From: Geodermatophilus marinus
GTDB taxonomy: Bacteria; Actinomycetota; Actinomycetes; Mycobacteriales; Geodermatophilaceae
Length of the DNA stretch: 48,451 nucleotides
Reading direction: 5' to 3'
Assembly (NCBI RefSeq): GCF_003428645.1
Contig: NZ_QVQH01000032.1
Span: 1-48,451, forward strand
Each line of letters begins with the position of its first letter. Within the stretch, counting starts at the first letter, position 1. Shown here one piece after another: positions 46,559 through 48,451 of the stretch. The translations under genes were made by a program, and so were the position numbers. The notes under the pieces are model-generated. The model ran no database searches. It saw only the letters and a list, made by a program, of their open reading frames with translations, and was not told the DNA's origin.

Positions 46559-48226
46559 GGTGTCCCGGCCGGCGGCGGGGTCGAGTCCGGGCGCCGCGCC
46601 GGGAGGCGCCTCGAGCGCGGCGCCGTCCTCCGGCGCGGGGGCTCCGTCCGCGGCCGTGGCCCCGCCCTCGTCGGCCGTCTCCTCGATCTCGGTGACCTCG
46701 ACGTCGTCGTCGGGCGCGTGCTCCGCGACGGCCTCCTGCCACGGTCGTGCGGCCGCCTCGTCCCCGGCCGCGGCGAGCAGGTCGGCGTAGGCGGAGGCGA
46801 GCCGCGCGGTGCCGGGGTCGTCCCAGTCGAGGGCCTCCGGGCTCGGCCGGCCACCGAGCGCGCCCTCGAGGACCAGCCGGGCGGCCGCGACCTCCCCGAG
46901 GTCCTGCCTGGCTCCGGCCTCGACCAGCCGCAGCTCCACGGTCTCCGCGGCGTCGGGCGAGCCCTCCAGCGCCTCGCGCACGAGCCGCAGTGCCACCTCG
47001 GGGCGCCCCATGGCGCGCTCGCAGTCGGCCAGCACGGCCCGGTAGCCCGGGTCGCCGCTCATGCGCCGGTAGGCGCGCAGCTCTCGCGCGGCCTCGGCGT
47101 AGTCACCGGCGTGGTAGGCCGCCACCCCCACCGCCTCCCGCACCGCGGCGATGCGGGAGGCGCGGTCGCGCGCCGCCCGGGCGTGCGCGAGCGCCTCCGC
47201 CGGGTCCTCGTCGACCAGGGAACCGGCGGCGACCAGGTGCCCGGCGACGCGGGTGGCGTTGCGCGCCTCCAGCCCGCGCAGGGCCCGGCGCACCTCGGGG
47301 TCGAGGTCACGGGGATCGGCCCAGTCGGGCACGTCGGGCCCGGACGGGGCCGGCGGGGTGCGGTCGCGCCGACCGGCGACCGGACCGCTGCGGTCGGCGA
47401 CCGGACCGCTGCGGTCGGCGGGCCGGCGGTCCCGCCAGTTGCCCGCAGGGGTCCCCGACCGGGACGGCCGCCCGCGCTCGCGGGCAGCGCCGGCCGCCCC
47501 CCGCTGGGGTCGGCGTTCCCGCCAGTCGCTGCCGCCGGCGCCCCGCTGCGGACGCCGGTCCTGCCACGACCCCGTGTCGCCGGACCCCTCGGGACGCCAA
47601 CCCGGGCGTCCCCCGCCGCCCTCCGATGCACGCCGGGGGCGCCGTTCCTGCCATCGCCCGCCCTCACCCGGCCGCTGGGGACGCCGGTCCTGCCACGAAC
47701 CGCCTTCACCCGCCGCCTGGGGACGCCGCTCGGCCCGGTCACCCGTGCCCCGCTGGGGACGCCGCTCGCGCCAGTCCGCCGACGATGAACCGCCCGGCCG
47801 ACCGCTCGGGCTGCGCTCGCCCCGCGGTCGCTCCTGCCAGGTGCGACCGCGCTCACCGCCCCCCGGTCCGTCACCGCGGTAGGGCCGGTCCTCCCGGCGG
47901 TCCCGCCGGCCGGGTCGGTCCTGACCACCAGCGGACCGCTCGCCGGGGCCGTCGGAACGCCGACCCCGGGCCTGCTCCCCTGGACGCCCACCGCCGGCCT
48001 GGGGGCGGCGCTCGCGCCAGTCGGACGGCCTGCCCGCGCCGCGCCGGCCCTCCCCGTCCGGTCGTCCGCCGCCACCGCCCCGCGGCGCGCCGCCGCGGGC
48101 GCCGGAACCCCGGGCCCCTCCGCCGCCCTGGGGGCGCCCGGTCCCGGCGGCTCGTCCGCCGCGCGGGGCGCCGCCCCGGGGGGTCCGGTCGTCGCGGTGG
48201 CCCTCGCCTCGTGCGGGTGGAGTCAT
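46487..48226 (-). CDS. Arg/Gly/Trp repeat-rich TPR protein, probably frameshifted
   Basis: 579 residues as read. Residues 1-300 are a low-complexity, very basic RGG/GRP-rich region carrying at least eight copies of a W-(R/Q)-(E/D)-R-R-P-(Q/R) motif (DWRERRPQ, SWQDRRPQ, RWQERRPRR, NWRDRRP). Residues about 305-500 are a helical TPR-like domain (AALHARAARD-type helices, AAYHAGDYAEAARELRAYRR, YRAVLADCERAMGRPEVALR). The end is acidic, then shifts to a basic tail after a C5/G5 run. The N-terminus suggests RNA or ribosome binding, which fits its place next to an rRNA operon, but that is inference. ATG 48226 has only a weak binding site (GAAGAG). Confidence 0.8.
   Translation of the reverse strand: MTPPARGEGHRDDRTPRGGAPRGGRAAGTGRPQGGGGARGSGARGGAPRGGGGGRPDGEGRRGAGRPSDWRERRPQAGGGRPGEQARGRRSDGPGERSAGGQDRPGRRDRREDRPYRGDGPGGGERGRTWQERPRGERSPSGRPGGSSSADWRERRPQRGTGDRAERRPQAAGEGGSWQDRRPQRPGEGGRWQERRPRRASEGGGGRPGWRPEGSGDTGSWQDRRPQRGAGGSDWRERRPQRGAAGAARERGRPSRSGTPAGNWRDRRPADRSGPVADRSGPVAGRRDRTPPAPSGPDVPDWADPRDLDPEVRRALRGLEARNATRVAGHLVAAGSLVDEDPAEALAHARAARDRASRIAAVREAVGVAAYHAGDYAEAARELRAYRRMSGDPGYRAVLADCERAMGRPEVALRLVREALEGSPDAAETVELRLVEAGARQDLGEVAAARLVLEGALGGRPSPEALDWDDPGTARLASAYADLLAAAGDEAAARPWQEAVAEHAPDDDVEVTEIEETADEGGATAADGAPAPEDGAALEAPPGAAPGLDPAAGRDTGGRAGSPADVRRGGRGRGGRAAR
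47377..47418. repeat. 21-nt direct duplication in the repeat-rich protein gene
   Basis: Two exact copies of a 21-nt unit (CGACCGGACCGC followed by TGCGGTCGG), coding two ADRSGPV units. It is part of the wider decay-and-duplication pattern of the basic N-terminal region. Confidence 0.8.
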
Positions 48227-48285
48227 GGCTCTTCGCTACCTCGTCGCGGGGGTCGGCACGCGCGGTGCTGACAGTGGGCATGCGA

Positions 48286-48320
48286 AACGGGGGTCGGAGC
48301 GGAATGCTCCGACCCCCGTT
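48286..48320. terminator. rRNA operon terminator
   Basis: Perfect 15-bp inverted repeat AACGGGGGTCGGAGC / GCTCCGACCCCCGTT with a 5-nt loop, 10 nt past the 5S 3' end on the minus strand and followed by TTTCGC. This is a strong intrinsic terminator. The gap 48227-48285 holds the leader of the downstream protein gene and nothing else recognisable. Confidence 0.9.
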
Positions 48321-48330
48321 CCGGGAATGG

Positions 48331-48451
48331 TTGTCCGGCGGTGTCCTACTCTCCCACCCCGTCTCCGGGGCAGTACCATCGGCGCTGAGAGGCTTAGCTT
48401 CCGGGTTCGGAATGGGACCGGGCGTTTCCCTCTCGCCATGACCGCCGTAAC
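48331..48451 (-). rRNA. rrf: 5S ribosomal RNA (5' end at or just past the window edge)
   Basis: The minus strand reads as an actinobacterial 5S rRNA: 5' GTTACGGCGGTCATGGCG, the invariant CCCGGTCCCATTCCGAAC loop, AAGCTAAGCC, GCGCCGATGGTACTG and 3' GGGAGAGTAGG...CCGCCGGACAA pairing with the 5' end. It is the last gene of an rRNA operon whose 23S and 16S genes would lie to the right of the window. Confidence 0.95.

Noticed and set aside
47300..47830. CRISPR-like spaced repeats
   Set aside because: The similar segments differ in sequence and spacing and all code the W-R-E-R-R-P-Q motif in one frame; there are no palindromic repeats and no cas genes.

Overview
The window is very GC-rich, with strong third-position GC, GTG/ATG starts and many 1-4 nt start/stop overlaps. 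It looks like a chromosome segment of a high-GC actinobacterium. The gene order from der to the tetratricopeptide genes (der-cmk ... rluB-scpB-scpA-parA ... xerD, nudix, pyrG, steB, steA, recN, nadK, tlyA, HAD phosphatase, TPR protein) is the one known from Mycobacterium tuberculosis Rv1691-Rv1713. Gene content and composition resemble Geodermatophilaceae (Blastococcus, Geodermatophilus, Modestobacter), but that family assignment is an inference.

Layout. 1-11260 is an accessory-looking left third: hemerythrin and DUF3291-like proteins, a large DUF4062-STAND ATPase with TPRs, a metallo-beta-lactamase-fold hydrolase followed by the remnant of a thioesterase gene, a divergent HxlR regulator/DHA2 efflux pump pair, a deazaflavin-type nitroreductase, tRNA-Pro(GGG), a secreted cupin, and a divergent regulator that joins an AAA ATPase, a GNAT-like domain and a C-terminal OmpR-type winged helix. 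11264-25855 is the chromosome-maintenance block: der, cmk, aroH, then a xylose cassette (xylB, xylA and divergent xylR) inserted before rluB, scpB, scpA, a ribbon-helix-helix-like protein, parA, xerD and ald, and two envelope proteins of unknown function. 25874-36562 is one tightly packed minus-strand operon: steA, steB-like, a short MraY/WecA-like transferase, a MurJ-like flippase, a GT4 glycosyltransferase, a giant membrane protein with a phosphatase-superfamily ectodomain, pyrG and an ADP-ribose pyrophosphatase. 36726-46319 holds a TetR regulator, a methyltransferase, recN-nadK-tlyA-small protein, an SCP2-like protein, a HAD phosphatase with a TPR protein, a DUF1015 protein and a short SSB. 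46420-48451 holds a repeat-rich Arg/Gly/Trp TPR protein with an apparent frameshift, then the terminator and 5S gene of an rRNA operon that lies beyond the right edge.

The most interesting items are: (1) the steA-to-pyrG operon, which carries the parts expected of a lipid-linked glycan pathway (initiating transferase, GT4, flippase, phosphatase/transferase-like membrane enzyme) translationally coupled to septation proteins; (2) the AAA/GNAT-like/winged-helix fusion; (3) the W-R-E-R-R-P-Q repeat protein beside the rRNA operon and its single-base frameshift; (4) minisatellites with a 15 or 16 nt period at the ends of xerD, scpB, the tlyA leader gene and others; (5) recurrent TAGNNT -10 boxes, several 6-7 nt before the start codon, indicating leaderless mRNAs. 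No stretch longer than 300 bases lacks a gene. No CRISPR array, insertion sequence or prophage was seen.
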